Counted from the first letter of the stretch, positions 44,858 to 54,053 are shown. The stretch is 64,000 bases of DNA from Puniceibacterium antarcticum (GCF_002760615.1 NZ_AWWI01000121.1:310001-374000), one strand, 5' to 3'. The notes: generated by a model from the letters alone, not told the origin. Numbers and translations are program-made.

Positions 44858-47713
44858 ATGGCTAAGAAAATGCTTATCGACGCCACCCACGCGGAAGAGA
44901 CCCGCGTTGTGGTGGTTGACGGAAACAAGGTCGAGGAATTCGACTTTGAATCAGAAAACAAACGCCAGCTTGCTGGCAACATTTACCTTGCAAAGGTAAC
45001 ACGGGTCGAACCGTCGCTTCAGGCGGCGTTTGTCGATTACGGCGGAAATCGTCATGGTTTCCTAGCGTTTTCCGAGATTCACCCGGATTATTATCAGATC
45101 CCCGTCGCCGACCGTAAAGCGCTGATGGACGAAGAGCAGGCCTATGCCGAAGCGCAGCAGCGTGAGGACGAGGAAGACAAACCCAAGCGCGCCCGCAGCC
45201 GGACGCGCACGCGCTCGCGCTCCGAAAGCACCCGTTCCGACGATGCCACTGCGACGCAGGAAGTGTCGGGGATGGAGACGATTGACCTGGATGACGAGGA
45301 AACCTCGGACACCGAAGGTCTGTCGCCCATGGAAACCGTTGCGGCAACGCCGGTGGAAGAACCCAACGATGATCACGATCATGATCACGGCGACGATGAT
45401 CACCACGACGATACCGGGGATGGCACGCAAGCCTCTGAACGCGACGAGACCATCGAATCCGTCGCCGATGAGGATACCGAAGAAGATTTTCGCCCGGTGC
45501 GCAAACCGCGTCCGCGCCGCTACAAGATTCAGGAAGTCATCAAGGTCCGTCAGATCCTGCTGGTGCAGGTCGTCAAGGAAGAGCGCGGCAATAAAGGCGC
45601 GGCGCTGACCACATACCTGTCGCTGGCTGGGCGCTACTGCGTGTTGATGCCGAACACCGCCCGTGGTGGTGGCATTTCGCGCAAGATCACCAATGCTGTC
45701 GACCGTGCCAAGCTCAAGGAAATTGCCCAGACCATCGAGGTGCCCAAGGGCGCCGGTCTGATCGTGCGCACCGCCGGGGCGAAACGCACCAAGACCGAGA
45801 TCAAGCGTGACTATGAATATCTGCAGCGCCTGTGGGAACAGATCCGCGAGCTGACGCTGAAGTCGATTGCGCCCGCGAAGATTTATGAAGAGGGCGACCT
45901 GATCAAACGGTCGATCCGCGATCTCTATAACCGCGATATCGACGAGGTGTTTGTCGAGGGCGAGCGCGGCTACCGCATCGCCAAGGACTTCATGAAGATG
46001 ATCATGCCGTCCCATGCGAAAAACGTGAAGCATTACGCCGAACAGATGCCGCTGTTTGCGCGCTATCAGGTCGAGTCGTATCTGTCTTCGATGTTCAACC
46101 CGACGGTTCAGCTGAAATCCGGTGGGTACATCGTGATCGGCGTGACCGAGGCGCTTGTGGCCATCGACGTGAACTCGGGCCGTGCCACCAAGGAAGGCTC
46201 GATCGAGGATACCGCGACCAAGACCAACCTCGAGGCCGCCGAAGAGGTGGCGCGCCAGCTGCGTCTGCGTGACCTTGCCGGTCTGATCGTGATCGACTTT
46301 ATCGACATGGACGAGCGCAAGAACAACCTCGCTGTCGAAAAGAAGATCAAGGACAAGCTGAAAACCGACCGCGCCCGCATTCAGGTGGGCCGGATCAGTG
46401 GTTTCGGCCTTCTCGAAATGTCCCGTCAGCGCCTGCGTCCCGGCATGATCGAGGCGACGACCGCGCCCTGCGCGGCCTGCCACGGCACCGGTCTGATACG
46501 TTCGGACGACAACCTTGCCCTATCCATCCTGCGCGAGATCGAGGAAGAGGGTGTTCGTAAACGGTCGCTTGAAGTGCTCGTCAAGGCGCCGGTTGGCATT
46601 GCCAACTACCTGATGAACATGAAGCGGGAGCATATCGCCCAGATCGAGATCCGTTATGGCATGGCCATTCGGATCGAAGGGCATCCGCATCTGGTCAGCC
46701 CGGATTTCAGCCTTGAAAAATTCAAGACTGCGACCCGCACCGTGCCCGAAGTGTTGGCGCATGTGGTGTCGGTTGACACTTCGCTGATGGATCAGGTCGA
46801 CGAAGACTATGTCGAAGAGGAAGAAGACGAGGACGAGGCAGAAGCCGAAGTCGTCGTTGCAGAGACACAGCAGAGCAGTGACGCACCTGCCCAGCCGCAA
46901 GCCGAGAAATCGGATGAGGATGACAAGCCAAAGAAACGCCGTCGTCGGCGTCGGCGCAGCCGGGGCAAATCGTCCAACGGGTCCGAGAATGGCGATCAGA
47001 ACGGGGATTCGGACGACAGTTCCGACGCTTCTTCTGAGGCTGACGGATCCACTGATGCGGATGAGTCTGGCGATGCGGTGAGTGCAGAGCCGATGCCGAC
47101 CCCGACACAGATCGTGGCCGAGGTAGAGGCGGCTGAAGCTGAGGCCCCAGTTGCTGAAGAAGCGCCGGCACCAAAGCCCAAGCGGACCCGGTCGCGTTCC
47201 AGAAAGCCTGCGGCGGATGCAGTGGCCGAGGGTGAGGCCGCGGCGGAAGTTGCGCCCAAGCCCAAGCGGACCCGCGCACGCCGCAAACCGGTGGAAGAGG
47301 TCGCACAAGTACCTGCGGAAGCGGTGGCTGCAGCCGTATCCGAGCCTGCCCCCGAGGTTGTGGCGCCCGAAGCAGCCCCGGTCGCCGAGGCCACACCGGC
47401 CCCGGTGGACGCCGTGATCGCCGCAGAGACCCTGCCGGAACTCGAAGCGGTTCAGGAGCCTGAAAGTCTGAGCCAGGAACCGGCACCGGCATCGGTCGAG
47501 GTAGAAACGGTTCAGGTGGTTGCAGAGCCCGAAGCTGTCGTTGTGCCTGAGACGCCTGTTGTGGCGGACATCCCGGCAGAGGCAGAGCCGGTTGCCGAGA
47601 CCTCGGCTGAGCGCAAACTGGAGCCTGCACAAGCCGAGGCTGCACAGCCCGAGACGGATGAGCAGGACGATTCAAAGCCGAAGAAACGCGGCTGGTGGGC
47701 CATGGGGCGCTGA
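44858..47713 (+). CDS. rne: Ribonuclease E
   Basis: 951 residues from the ATG at 44858 (MAKKMLIDATHAEETRVVVV). It is the main endonuclease for mRNA turnover and rRNA processing, at the core of the degradosome. The S1 domain is split: after HPDYYQIP (about residue 80) comes an acidic insert of about 130 residues with a His/Asp tract at about 170-185, then RRYKIQEVIKVRQILLVQVV. The DNase-I-like catalytic aspartates are Asp437 (AIDVNSGR) and Asp480 (VIDFIDM), 43 apart as in E. coli. The zinc link is CAACHG (from about 537). The last 300 residues are low-complexity with Arg-rich and Ala/Glu/Pro-rich stretches. Confidence 0.95.
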   Translation: MAKKMLIDATHAEETRVVVVDGNKVEEFDFESENKRQLAGNIYLAKVTRVEPSLQAAFVDYGGNRHGFLAFSEIHPDYYQIPVADRKALMDEEQAYAEAQQREDEEDKPKRARSRTRTRSRSESTRSDDATATQEVSGMETIDLDDEETSDTEGLSPMETVAATPVEEPNDDHDHDHGDDDHHDDTGDGTQASERDETIESVADEDTEEDFRPVRKPRPRRYKIQEVIKVRQILLVQVVKEERGNKGAALTTYLSLAGRYCVLMPNTARGGGISRKITNAVDRAKLKEIAQTIEVPKGAGLIVRTAGAKRTKTEIKRDYEYLQRLWEQIRELTLKSIAPAKIYEEGDLIKRSIRDLYNRDIDEVFVEGERGYRIAKDFMKMIMPSHAKNVKHYAEQMPLFARYQVESYLSSMFNPTVQLKSGGYIVIGVTEALVAIDVNSGRATKEGSIEDTATKTNLEAAEEVARQLRLRDLAGLIVIDFIDMDERKNNLAVEKKIKDKLKTDRARIQVGRISGFGLLEMSRQRLRPGMIEATTAPCAACHGTGLIRSDDNLALSILREIEEEGVRKRSLEVLVKAPVGIANYLMNMKREHIAQIEIRYGMAIRIEGHPHLVSPDFSLEKFKTATRTVPEVLAHVVSVDTSLMDQVDEDYVEEEEDEDEAEAEVVVAETQQSSDAPAQPQAEKSDEDDKPKKRRRRRRRSRGKSSNGSENGDQNGDSDDSSDASSEADGSTDADESGDAVSAEPMPTPTQIVAEVEAAEAEAPVAEEAPAPKPKRTRSRSRKPAADAVAEGEAAAEVAPKPKRTRARRKPVEEVAQVPAEAVAAAVSEPAPEVVAPEAAPVAEATPAPVDAVIAAETLPELEAVQEPESLSQEPAPASVEVETVQVVAEPEAVVVPETPVVADIPAEAEPVAETSAERKLEPAQAEAAQPETDEQDDSKPKKRGWWAMGR

Positions 47714-47751
47714 GGCATAACAGGTCCTGATCAGGCCACAGAGTGAAATGT

Positions 47752-47783
47752 AAAAGCCCCGGCAGATCTGCCGGGGCTTTTCT
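47752..47783 (+). terminator. Bidirectional terminator between rne and tusA
   Basis: A perfect palindromic stem, aaaagccccggcag with its complement, runs from 47752 to 47781, so both strands end in a T-run. It separates convergent rne and the TusA-family gene. Confidence 0.92.
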
Positions 47784-47814
47784 TATGGTGCGGGGTGGTC
47801 TGATCAGATGCGGT

Positions 47815-48039
47815 TCAGCCGCCCTTGCAGATGGTCCAGATCATGGCGGTGCCATCCTCGGCAGAGCTCTGCAAGTGGTGCCCCGCTTCGGCGCAGAAAT
47901 GCGGCACGTCGATCACTGCGGCCGGATCGTCGGTGCGCAGCGACAGCACCTCGCCGCGGGATAAAGCCATCAAACGCTTTCGCGCTTTCAGCACGGGCAG
48001 GGGGCAGAGCAATCCGGTGGCATCAAGGTCATGTTTCAT
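47815..48039 (-). CDS. TusA family sulfurtransferase
   Basis: 74 residues, the usual TusA size, from the ATG at 48039. The CPxP motif with the sulfur-carrying cysteine is LLCPLPVLKAR (Cys12). TusA-like proteins pass persulfide sulfur for tRNA thiolation or other sulfur metabolism; C-terminal residues WTICKGG fit the family. Alone it does not reveal the pathway. It is divergent from ccdA (93-base gap). Confidence 0.9.
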   Translation of the reverse strand: MKHDLDATGLLCPLPVLKARKRLMALSRGEVLSLRTDDPAAVIDVPHFCAEAGHHLQSSAEDGTAMIWTICKGG

Positions 48040-48132
48040 GTCCTGTGATTTAGGCCCAGTGTTACAGCCTGTCCACAGGGTTGTGACGCCAGGTCGCGTG
48101 ACGGCAGCCTCGCGATGGCCTATGTCAGGGGC

Positions 48133-48885
48133 ATGTTCGGAATCGAAATCATCGACGCGGGGCTTGCGCCCGCCATGTTTGTCGCACTGCTGGCCGGGAT
48201 CGTATCGTTCCTGAGCCCATGCGTGCTGCCCATTGTGCCGCCTTATCTGGCCTTCATGTCGGGTGTGAGCGTGGCCGAGATGCAGGGTGGTGGCTCTGCC
48301 CGGTTCCGCGCGGTGATTGCTGCGCTGTTCTTTGTCATGGGGCTGTCGACGGTGTTCCTGCTTCTGGGGTTCACCGCTTCGATATTCGGGGCATTCTTCC
48401 TGCAGAATCAGGAGCTTTTGTCGCAGATTTCCGGCGTTGTGGTGATTGTTTTTGGCCTGCATTTTCTGGGGATCTTCCGCATTCCGTTTCTGGACCGCGA
48501 GGCGCGGATTGAGGCAGGGGATGGCGGGGGATCTGCCTTTGGCGCCTATATCCTTGGCCTGGCTTTTGCCTTTGGCTGGACCCCCTGCATCGGGCCGCAG
48601 TTGGGCGCGATCCTGTCACTTGCGGCCTCCGAGGCATCGGTTGCGCGGGGCACGCTGCTGCTGGGCATCTATGCGGCGGGGCTTGGCATTCCGTTCCTTT
48701 TCGCCGCGCTGTTCCTGAGCCGGGCGATGACGCTGATGAACCGCATCAAGCGACATATGAAGTTGATCGAACGGGTGATGGGTGTGCTTCTGATTGTGGT
48801 GGGCCTTGCTCTGGTGACCGGCGCATTTTCCAGCTTTTCCTTCTGGCTGCTGGAAACCTTTCCGACACTGGCCACGCTGGGCTGA
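48133..48885 (+). CDS. ccdA: CcdA-type cytochrome c biogenesis / thiol transport membrane protein
   Basis: 250 residues from the ATG at 48133, preceded by CAGGGG; an in-frame ATG at 48115 has no ribosome site. Six hydrophobic helices are evident. CcdA moves reducing equivalents across the inner membrane for heme attachment to cytochromes c. The redox cysteines are in SFLSPCVLPIVPP and GWTPCIGPQLG. It is the truncated DsbD-like form without the periplasmic thioredoxin domains. Its neighbour tusA is divergent. Confidence 0.92.
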   Translation: MFGIEIIDAGLAPAMFVALLAGIVSFLSPCVLPIVPPYLAFMSGVSVAEMQGGGSARFRAVIAALFFVMGLSTVFLLLGFTASIFGAFFLQNQELLSQISGVVVIVFGLHFLGIFRIPFLDREARIEAGDGGGSAFGAYILGLAFAFGWTPCIGPQLGAILSLAASEASVARGTLLLGIYAAGLGIPFLFAALFLSRAMTLMNRIKRHMKLIERVMGVLLIVVGLALVTGAFSSFSFWLLETFPTLATLG

Positions 48886-48926
48886 GCGCCTTGGTCAATC
48901 CCGCGCCGACCTTTGGGCGGAGCGTG

Positions 48927-48954
48927 TATAATTTCAGACGGTTAGCGCTAAACC
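48927..48954 (+). promoter_or_regulatory. Promoter -10 and LacI-type operator upstream of the aldolase gene
   Basis: A perfect TATAAT occurs at 48927-48932; no good -35 was found at 16-18 bases. Immediately downstream, GGTTAGCGCTAAACC (48940-48954) contains the perfect palindrome TTAGCGCTAA (48942-48951), of the type bound by LacI-family repressors. Binding would block the start site, so control of the aldolase by a sugar-responsive regulator is likely. Confidence 0.5.
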
Positions 48955-49033
48955 TCTGATGAGTCTCTACCATCGTGCGGATCTTTCGCTTAGGACTTTC
49001 GCGAACGTGATCAGCAAGGGTATTGGATCAAAA

Positions 49034-49936
49034 ATGGCACAGGATTCCGCAGTATTTTCGGCACAGGCCGAGCGTATAAAAACCGGAAAAGGCTTTATTG
49101 CCGCTTTGGATCAGAGCGGTGGTTCCACGCCAAAGGCGCTGAAACTTTATGGTGTGGAAGAAGACAGCTATTCCGGCGACACAGAGATGTACGGCGAAAT
49201 TCACGCGATGCGTTCGCGCATCATTCTGGCCCCAGATTTCACGTCGGACAAGGTTCTGGGTGCGATTCTGTTTGAACGGACCATGCGTGCAGAGATCAAC
49301 GGCACGCCGACAGCGGCGCTGCTGTGGGAAGATCGCGGTGTCGTTCCGTTTCTGAAGATCGACAAGGGTCTGGAAGACGAGGCGGATGGCGTCCAGCTGA
49401 TGAAGCCGATGCCGGATCTTGAGGCGCTCCTGGCTGACGCGGTCGGCTTTGGCATTTTCGGCACCAAGGAACGGTCTGTCGTGCATCATGCCAATGCGAC
49501 CGGGATCGCCGCCGTGGTGGCGCAGCAGTTCGATGTTGCCAAGAGGGTTGTTGCCGCTGGTCTGGTGCCGATCATCGAACCTGAGGTGAACATCCATTCA
49601 GAGACGAAGGCAGAAGCCGAAGAGATGCTGCGCGACGAGATCCTGAAGCATCTCGACGCGCTGGAAGATGGGCAGGATGTCATGCTGAAACTGTCGATCC
49701 CGACCCAAGCCAATGTCTATGACGTTCTGGCCGACCATCCCAAGGTGCTGCGGGTTGTGGCCCTGTCTGGCGGATATTCCACCGACGATGCCTGCGCAAA
49801 GCTGTCCCACAACCGCAAGATGATCGCGAGCTTTTCGCGGGCTCTGACCGAAGGCTTGAGCAAGCAGCAATCCGAGGACGAGTTCAACACGGCCCTGGGT
49901 GGCAATATCGACAAGATCTATCAGGCGTCTCTGTAA
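49034..49936 (+). CDS. fda: Fructose-bisphosphate aldolase class I
   Basis: 300 residues from the ATG at 49034; an in-frame ATG at 48959 lies almost on the operator and is less likely. Class I aldolases form a Schiff base and need no metal. The N-terminal GKGFIAALDQSGGSTPKAL, the EDRGVVPFLKIDKG segment in parts, and the Schiff-base lysine in VMLKLSIP (Lys219) are clear. It catalyses the glycolytic/gluconeogenic cleavage of fructose 1,6-bisphosphate. Single gene; two perfect hairpins follow its stop. Confidence 0.95.
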   Translation: MAQDSAVFSAQAERIKTGKGFIAALDQSGGSTPKALKLYGVEEDSYSGDTEMYGEIHAMRSRIILAPDFTSDKVLGAILFERTMRAEINGTPTAALLWEDRGVVPFLKIDKGLEDEADGVQLMKPMPDLEALLADAVGFGIFGTKERSVVHHANATGIAAVVAQQFDVAKRVVAAGLVPIIEPEVNIHSETKAEAEEMLRDEILKHLDALEDGQDVMLKLSIPTQANVYDVLADHPKVLRVVALSGGYSTDDACAKLSHNRKMIASFSRALTEGLSKQQSEDEFNTALGGNIDKIYQASL

Positions 49937-50280
49937 CCTGAAGGATTTTGGTCCGGCGGGATACGGAGGGATCCCTTGCCGTCGGACCAAGACTTTTCTG
50001 AAAAGTCTTGGCAAAAGTTTTCTGAAAACTTTTGCGCTGGCGGTGCAGGTCCGACCAGAAGGCGAACTGGTTCGTTATTGCAAAATATAACGACCTGTCC
50101 GGCATTGAACACCGCGCTGTATCCACGCCTTTGCAATTCCCTCTCGAACGCATCGCGACCGATCATGCGGTCGATGTCCCGCAGAGAGCGACGGACAATC
50201 CCGCCATCCCGCGCCGCCTTTGCGGAAAAGATCTGCCGAACCCAGATATCCGGCGCAATGAATGTGTGTCGCGTGCTCAT
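49921..50280 (-). CDS. Small conserved hypothetical protein
   Basis: 119 residues from the ATG at 50280; about the first 75 residues (MSTRHTFIAPDIWVRQIFSA to the VVIFCNNEPVRLLV region) look like a conserved protein that is often labelled N-(5'-phosphoribosyl)anthranilate isomerase in roseobacter genomes. It is too short for that TIM-barrel enzyme, so the label is doubtful. The tail after VGPAPPAQ is read through the two hairpins at 49987-50034 and overlaps the aldolase 3' end by 16 bases; it is probably an extension. It is the last member of a fumC-DUF4169-RHH run. Confidence 0.65.
   Translation of the reverse strand: MSTRHTFIAPDIWVRQIFSAKAARDGGIVRRSLRDIDRMIGRDAFERELQRRGYSAVFNAGQVVIFCNNEPVRLLVGPAPPAQKFSENFCQDFSEKSWSDGKGSLRIPPDQNPSGYRDA
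49987..50034. repeat. Tandem pair of perfect hairpins behind fda
   Basis: Hairpin 1: ccaagactttt-ctg-aaaagtcttgg (49987-50011), an 11-bp stem. Hairpin 2: caaaagtttt-ctg-aaaacttttg (50012-50034), a 10-bp stem. They are adjacent, with identical three-base loops. A possible terminator or transcript-end structure for fda, or a repeat element. Confidence 0.75.
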
Positions 50281-50303
50281 GTCCAAAGCATCGCCTTGCT
50301 TGG

Positions 50304-50522
50304 TTAAGGATCCCTGAACCATTCGAGCACAAATACCCGTATCGCCGAGGCAAGCCCCACATCCAGCGCGCGCGCTGCGTCTATTTCGGCGGCAAGCTGG
50401 TTCAGCGGCTTGGCCTGCGCGGTGGCGATGTCGCGAAAGGCGGCCCAGAAGGCGTCCTCCAGCGACACCGATGTGCGATGTCCGCGCAGGGTCAGAGAGC
50501 GTTTGACGGGACGTGCGCTCAC
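50304..50522 (-). CDS. Ribbon-helix-helix domain protein (RHH_4 type)
   Basis: 72 residues. The N-terminal strand KRSLTLRGHRTSVSLEDAFW, followed by an amphipathic helix FRDIATAQAKPLNQLAAEI, matches the RHH_4 family of small alphaproteobacterial proteins with a ribbon-helix-helix-like fold. DNA binding is plausible but unproven. The ATG overlaps the DUF4169 gene's stop by four bases. Upstream are DUF4169 and fumC. Confidence 0.82.
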   Translation of the reverse strand: MSARPVKRSLTLRGHRTSVSLEDAFWAAFRDIATAQAKPLNQLAAEIDAARALDVGLASAIRVFVLEWFRDP

Positions 50523-50704
50523 GCGTCCTTGTCGTCGATCTTATGTCCGTCGAGCGCCTTGGCGGCTTTGCTCAGCCTGGCGACAAGCGCCTGCTTGTCG
50601 GCGCTGGAGCGGCCGAATTTTGCGGAATGCATGTTGGCATCCCGCTTTTCGGAATCGCGCTTGCGGTCCTTGCGGGCCTTGTTGAGATTGGTGAGAGTGC
50701 TCAT
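50519..50704 (-). CDS. DUF4169 family protein
   Basis: 61 residues, strongly charged. The start [21 protein letters not shown] matches DUF4169, which in Rhodobacterales sits next to fumC. The function is unknown; the composition (many Lys, Arg, Asp) and length suggest a helical, possibly RNA- or protein-binding peptide. The ATG overlaps the fumC stop by four bases and its stop overlaps the RHH gene. Confidence 0.85.
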   Translation of the reverse strand: MSTLTNLNKARKDRKRDSEKRDANMHSAKFGRSSADKQALVARLSKAAKALDGHKIDDKDA

Positions 50705-52104
50705 TCTTTGGGTCCGATCATGTCTTCTGGCCGCACCACGCGGTCAAATGTTTCTGCGTCGACAAATCCCAGCGCGATCGCCTCTTCCTTGAGGGTCGTG
50801 CCGTTCTTGTGGGCGGTCTTGGCCACCTTGGTGGCATTGTCATAACCGATGGTCGGCGCGAGGGCCGTCACCAGCATCAGAGATTCCTTCATCAGCTGGT
50901 CGATCCGCGCTACGTTGGCTTGGGTGCCTGCGACCATATTGTCAGTAAAGCTGCCCGCTGCGTCGCCCAGCAGTTGCATGCTTTGCAGCACGTTATAGGA
51001 CATCATCGGGTTGTAGACGTTCAATTCAAAGTGACCCTGAGAGCCGGCAAAGCCCACAGCCGCGTCATTGCCCATCACCTGTGCGCAGACCATGGTCAGC
51101 GCCTCGGCCTGGGTCGGGTTGACCTTGCCCGGCATGATCGACGAGCCGGGTTCGTTTTCCGGCAGGATCAATTCGCCCAGACCAGAGCGCGGACCAGAGC
51201 CGAGCAGACGCATGTCATTGGCGATCTTGAACAGGCTGGCCGCCACGGTTTTCAGCGCGCCCGAGAACATCACCATGGCGTCATGGGCGGCGAGTGCTTC
51301 GAACTTGTTCGGTGCGGTGACAAAGGGCAGGTCGGTGACGGCGGCGATTTCTGCCGCGACCCGGGTGTCCCAGCCCTTTTTTGTGTTCAGCCCGGTGCCG
51401 ACGGCGGTGCCGCCCTGCGCCAGTTCATAGATGTCGGGCAGGCACATTTCCACGCGCGCGATGCCCTTGGCCACCTGATGCGCATAGCCGCCGAATTCCT
51501 GACCCAGGGTCAGGGGGGTGGCGTCCTGCGTGTGGGTGCGGCCGATCTTGATGATGTCCTTGAACTCTTCGGACTTCGCGGCGAGGGCGGCCTGCAGTTT
51601 GCGCAGGCCAGGCAGCAGGGTGTCACGCGCGCTCATCCCGATGGCGACATGCATTGCGGTCGGAAAGGTGTCGTTCGACGACTGACCCATGTTGCAGTGA
51701 TCATTGGGGTGAACGGGCGTTTTGCTGCCCATTTCGCCGCCGAGCATTTCGATGGCGCGGTTCGAGATGACCTCGTTCGCGTTCATGTTGGACTGGGTGC
51801 CGGACCCGGTCTGCCAGACCACCAGCGGGAAATTGTCGTCAAACTTGCCCTCGATGACTTCCTGAGCGGCGGCTGTGATGGCATTGCCGATCTCGGCGGG
51901 CATGTCGCCCTGCGCCATGTTGACGGTCGCGCAGGCCTTCTTGATCACGCCGAGGGCGCGGATGATGGCGACTGGCTGACGTTCCCAACCGATGGGGAAG
52001 TTCATGATCGAGCGCTGGGTCTGTGCGCCCCAGTACTTGTCACCCGGCACCTCAAGGGGGCCAAAGCTGTCGGTTTCGGTGCGGGTTGAGGATGTCGGGG
52101 CCAT
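50701..52104 (-). CDS. fumC: Fumarate hydratase class II
   Basis: 467 residues from the ATG at 52104 with AGGAACG upstream. The enzyme of the citric-acid cycle that interconverts fumarate and malate without an iron-sulfur cluster. The signature [11 protein letters not shown] and the active-site segments [19 protein letters not shown] and [13 protein letters not shown] are clear. The downstream genes DUF4169 and RHH overlap end to start, so they are one transcription unit. sspB lies 87 bases upstream on the same strand. Confidence 0.97.
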   Translation of the reverse strand: MAPTSSTRTETDSFGPLEVPGDKYWGAQTQRSIMNFPIGWERQPVAIIRALGVIKKACATVNMAQGDMPAEIGNAITAAAQEVIEGKFDDNFPLVVWQTGSGTQSNMNANEVISNRAIEMLGGEMGSKTPVHPNDHCNMGQSSNDTFPTAMHVAIGMSARDTLLPGLRKLQAALAAKSEEFKDIIKIGRTHTQDATPLTLGQEFGGYAHQVAKGIARVEMCLPDIYELAQGGTAVGTGLNTKKGWDTRVAAEIAAVTDLPFVTAPNKFEALAAHDAMVMFSGALKTVAASLFKIANDMRLLGSGPRSGLGELILPENEPGSSIMPGKVNPTQAEALTMVCAQVMGNDAAVGFAGSQGHFELNVYNPMMSYNVLQSMQLLGDAAGSFTDNMVAGTQANVARIDQLMKESLMLVTALAPTIGYDNATKVAKTAHKNGTTLKEEAIALGFVDAETFDRVVRPEDMIGPKE

Positions 52105-52190
52105 GAAAACGTTCCTGTCCTGTGCAATACGCGCGGGTTTACCGCCCGCAACGTCAGGGGGCAATCGTCAAGATCGGAATCGGGTCCGGC

Positions 52191-52682
52191 TTATTTGCGA
52201 AAACTGTCCAGACTGACCACATCAGCGTCCTTTTTGTCGGCCGGGCTGGATTTGCCAAGCTTGGGACGCGCCGCGGGTTCGGTTGGCTTGATGGCGGCAG
52301 TGGGGGCGTCTTCGCCTTCGTCTTCTTCCTCATGCGTTTCAAAACGCAGGCCAAATTCGACAGAGGGATCCACAAAGGTCTTGATGGCGTCATAGGGGAT
52401 ATATAGCAGTTCAGGCGCATCGCCAAAGTTCAGCGAAACGGAGAACCCTTCGTCGGTGACATCAAGGTTGTCGTACCAGTGCTGCATCACCACAGTCATT
52501 TCGCCCGGATAGCGGTCCGATAGCCAGTCGGCGATTTCCACGTCCGGATGGGCCGTGTCGAAGGTGATAAAAAAGTGATGTTCTCCGGGCAGGCCATTGG
52601 CCTGAACAGATGTCAGAACCTCTTGAATGAGGCCACGCATCGCCCGATGCATCAAGTTTCCGTAGTCGATCCCGCGGGACAT
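52191..52682 (-). CDS. sspB: SspB-family ClpXP adaptor
   Basis: 163 residues from the ATG at 52682, preceded by AAGGGA. SspB binds ssrA-tagged proteins and delivers them to ClpXP. The peptide-binding domain is seen: GIDYGNLMHRAMRGLIQEVL, HHFFITFDTAHPDV, and GEMTVVMQHWYDNL, with SVSLNFGDAPELLYIPYDAI. A flexible acidic linker (EEEDEGEDAPTAAIKP) leads to a short C-terminal ClpX-binding motif region (DVVSLDSFRK). The tmRNA gene encoding the tag lies about 1.6 kb upstream, beyond chrA. Confidence 0.9.
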   Translation of the reverse strand: MSRGIDYGNLMHRAMRGLIQEVLTSVQANGLPGEHHFFITFDTAHPDVEIADWLSDRYPGEMTVVMQHWYDNLDVTDEGFSVSLNFGDAPELLYIPYDAIKTFVDPSVEFGLRFETHEEEDEGEDAPTAAIKPTEPAARPKLGKSSPADKKDADVVSLDSFRK

Positions 52683-52802
52683 GCCGCAATCCCTTATGGT
52701 TGTGAGGTCAGCATATTCTATTTGCCGCGAAACAAAAGAGGACTCCAGTGCATTTTTGCGACGTCTTTTTTGGAACTTCCTCAAGAGACCTGTCCCGGCG
52801 GG

Positions 52803-54053
52803 TCAGACTTGCGACAAAGCCCAGCCTGCAAGGGCCATCAGCGGCAGGGTGATCAGCGGGCCCCGGCGCAAGACAAGGAGGAGGACGGCCGCGAGCGCGA
52901 TCAGAATCAGCGCATCCGGGCGCAGGCTGGCCGGATCCGGCAGGGGCAGGGACATCGGACCGAGGTGCTGCTGTGTGACCCGGGCGAACACCACATGCAG
53001 TGCGAACCAGAGCGACAGGTTGAGGATGACACCCACCACGGCGGCGGTGATCGCCCCGAGCGCGGCTTGCAGGCGGGGGCGGGTCTGCAGGTGTTCGACA
53101 TAGGGCGCCCCGGCAAATATCCATAAAAAACAGGGCACAAAAGTCATCCAGAGCGTCAGCGCCCCGGCGATCAGTGCGAGCATCGGGCCACCGGCGGCAT
53201 ATCCCGTGAGCATGCCGACAAATTGTGTAACAAGAATCAGCGGACCCGGGGTGGTTTCCGCCATGCCGAGGGCGTCGATCATCTGCAGCGGGTCTAGCCA
53301 ACCGCGCGCGGTCACCACTTCCTGCGCCATATAGGCCAGCACAGCATAGGCGCCGCCAAAGGTCACGACGGCGAGCTTGGCAAAAAACGCGGCAAGGACA
53401 AAGAGCAGGCTTTGGCCCATCAGCGCCAGCACCGGCAGCGGCAGCAGCCAGAGCGCGGTCCAGAGTGCGATGACACCCGGCTGGAAGGTTCCGGTCGGCA
53501 GGCCGGGCTGAGGCGCACCGGGCGCGGCGCGGGTGGCGCCGAACAGGGCAGCGACAAGGATCAGCAGAGGGAATGGAATTTGAAACAGGAAGATCGCGGC
53601 AAAACTTAATCCTGCAACCCAGGTCATGGCCGGTCCGGTCAGCCCCTTGCGCATAAGGCGGCGCAGGGCCTGAAAAACGATTACGATGACCGCGGCTTTG
53701 ATGCCCAGCAACAGCGCCTCGGTTTGCGGCAGGGTGCCATATTGCGCATAGAGCAGCGCCAGCGCAGCAATGACCAAGGCCCCTGGAATGACAAACAGCA
53801 GCCCCGCCAGAAGGCCGCCCCAGGTTCCGCGCAAACGCCAGCCGGCATAGGTGGCAAGCTGCATCGCCTCGGGTCCTGGCAGGAGCATGCAAAATCCGAG
53901 TGAGTTGAGGAAATGCTGTTCGCTGAGCCAGGGGCGTTCATCCACCAGTTCGCGGTGCATCACGCCGATCTGGGCCGCCGGACCGCCAAAGGACAGCAGG
54001 CCGATGCGTCCAAAGACGCGCAGCATCTCTGGCCATGTGGGGGGCGGGGTCAT
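52803..54053 (-). CDS. chrA: Chromate transporter ChrA
   Basis: 416 residues with about ten to twelve hydrophobic helices. It is a long-chain CHR protein: the N-terminal half opens with FGRIGLLSFGGPAAQIGVMHRE and LLPGPEAMQLATYAGWR, and the C-terminal half repeats the pattern with AFFAKLAVVTFGGAYAVLAYM and MAETTPGPLILVTQFVGMLTG. Efflux of chromate (in some cases other anions) by proton exchange is the known role. No chrB regulator is nearby. It is on the minus strand between sspB and the tmRNA gene. Confidence 0.9.
   Translation of the reverse strand: MTPPPTWPEMLRVFGRIGLLSFGGPAAQIGVMHRELVDERPWLSEQHFLNSLGFCMLLPGPEAMQLATYAGWRLRGTWGGLLAGLLFVIPGALVIAALALLYAQYGTLPQTEALLLGIKAAVIVIVFQALRRLMRKGLTGPAMTWVAGLSFAAIFLFQIPFPLLILVAALFGATRAAPGAPQPGLPTGTFQPGVIALWTALWLLPLPVLALMGQSLLFVLAAFFAKLAVVTFGGAYAVLAYMAQEVVTARGWLDPLQMIDALGMAETTPGPLILVTQFVGMLTGYAAGGPMLALIAGALTLWMTFVPCFLWIFAGAPYVEHLQTRPRLQAALGAITAAVVGVILNLSLWFALHVVFARVTQQHLGPMSLPLPDPASLRPDALILIALAAVLLLVLRRGPLITLPLMALAGWALSQV

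Noticed and set aside
49921-50280. Phosphoribosylanthranilate isomerase (TrpF)
   Set aside because: The protein is far too short for the TIM barrel and lacks its motifs; the label is probably an inherited misannotation.
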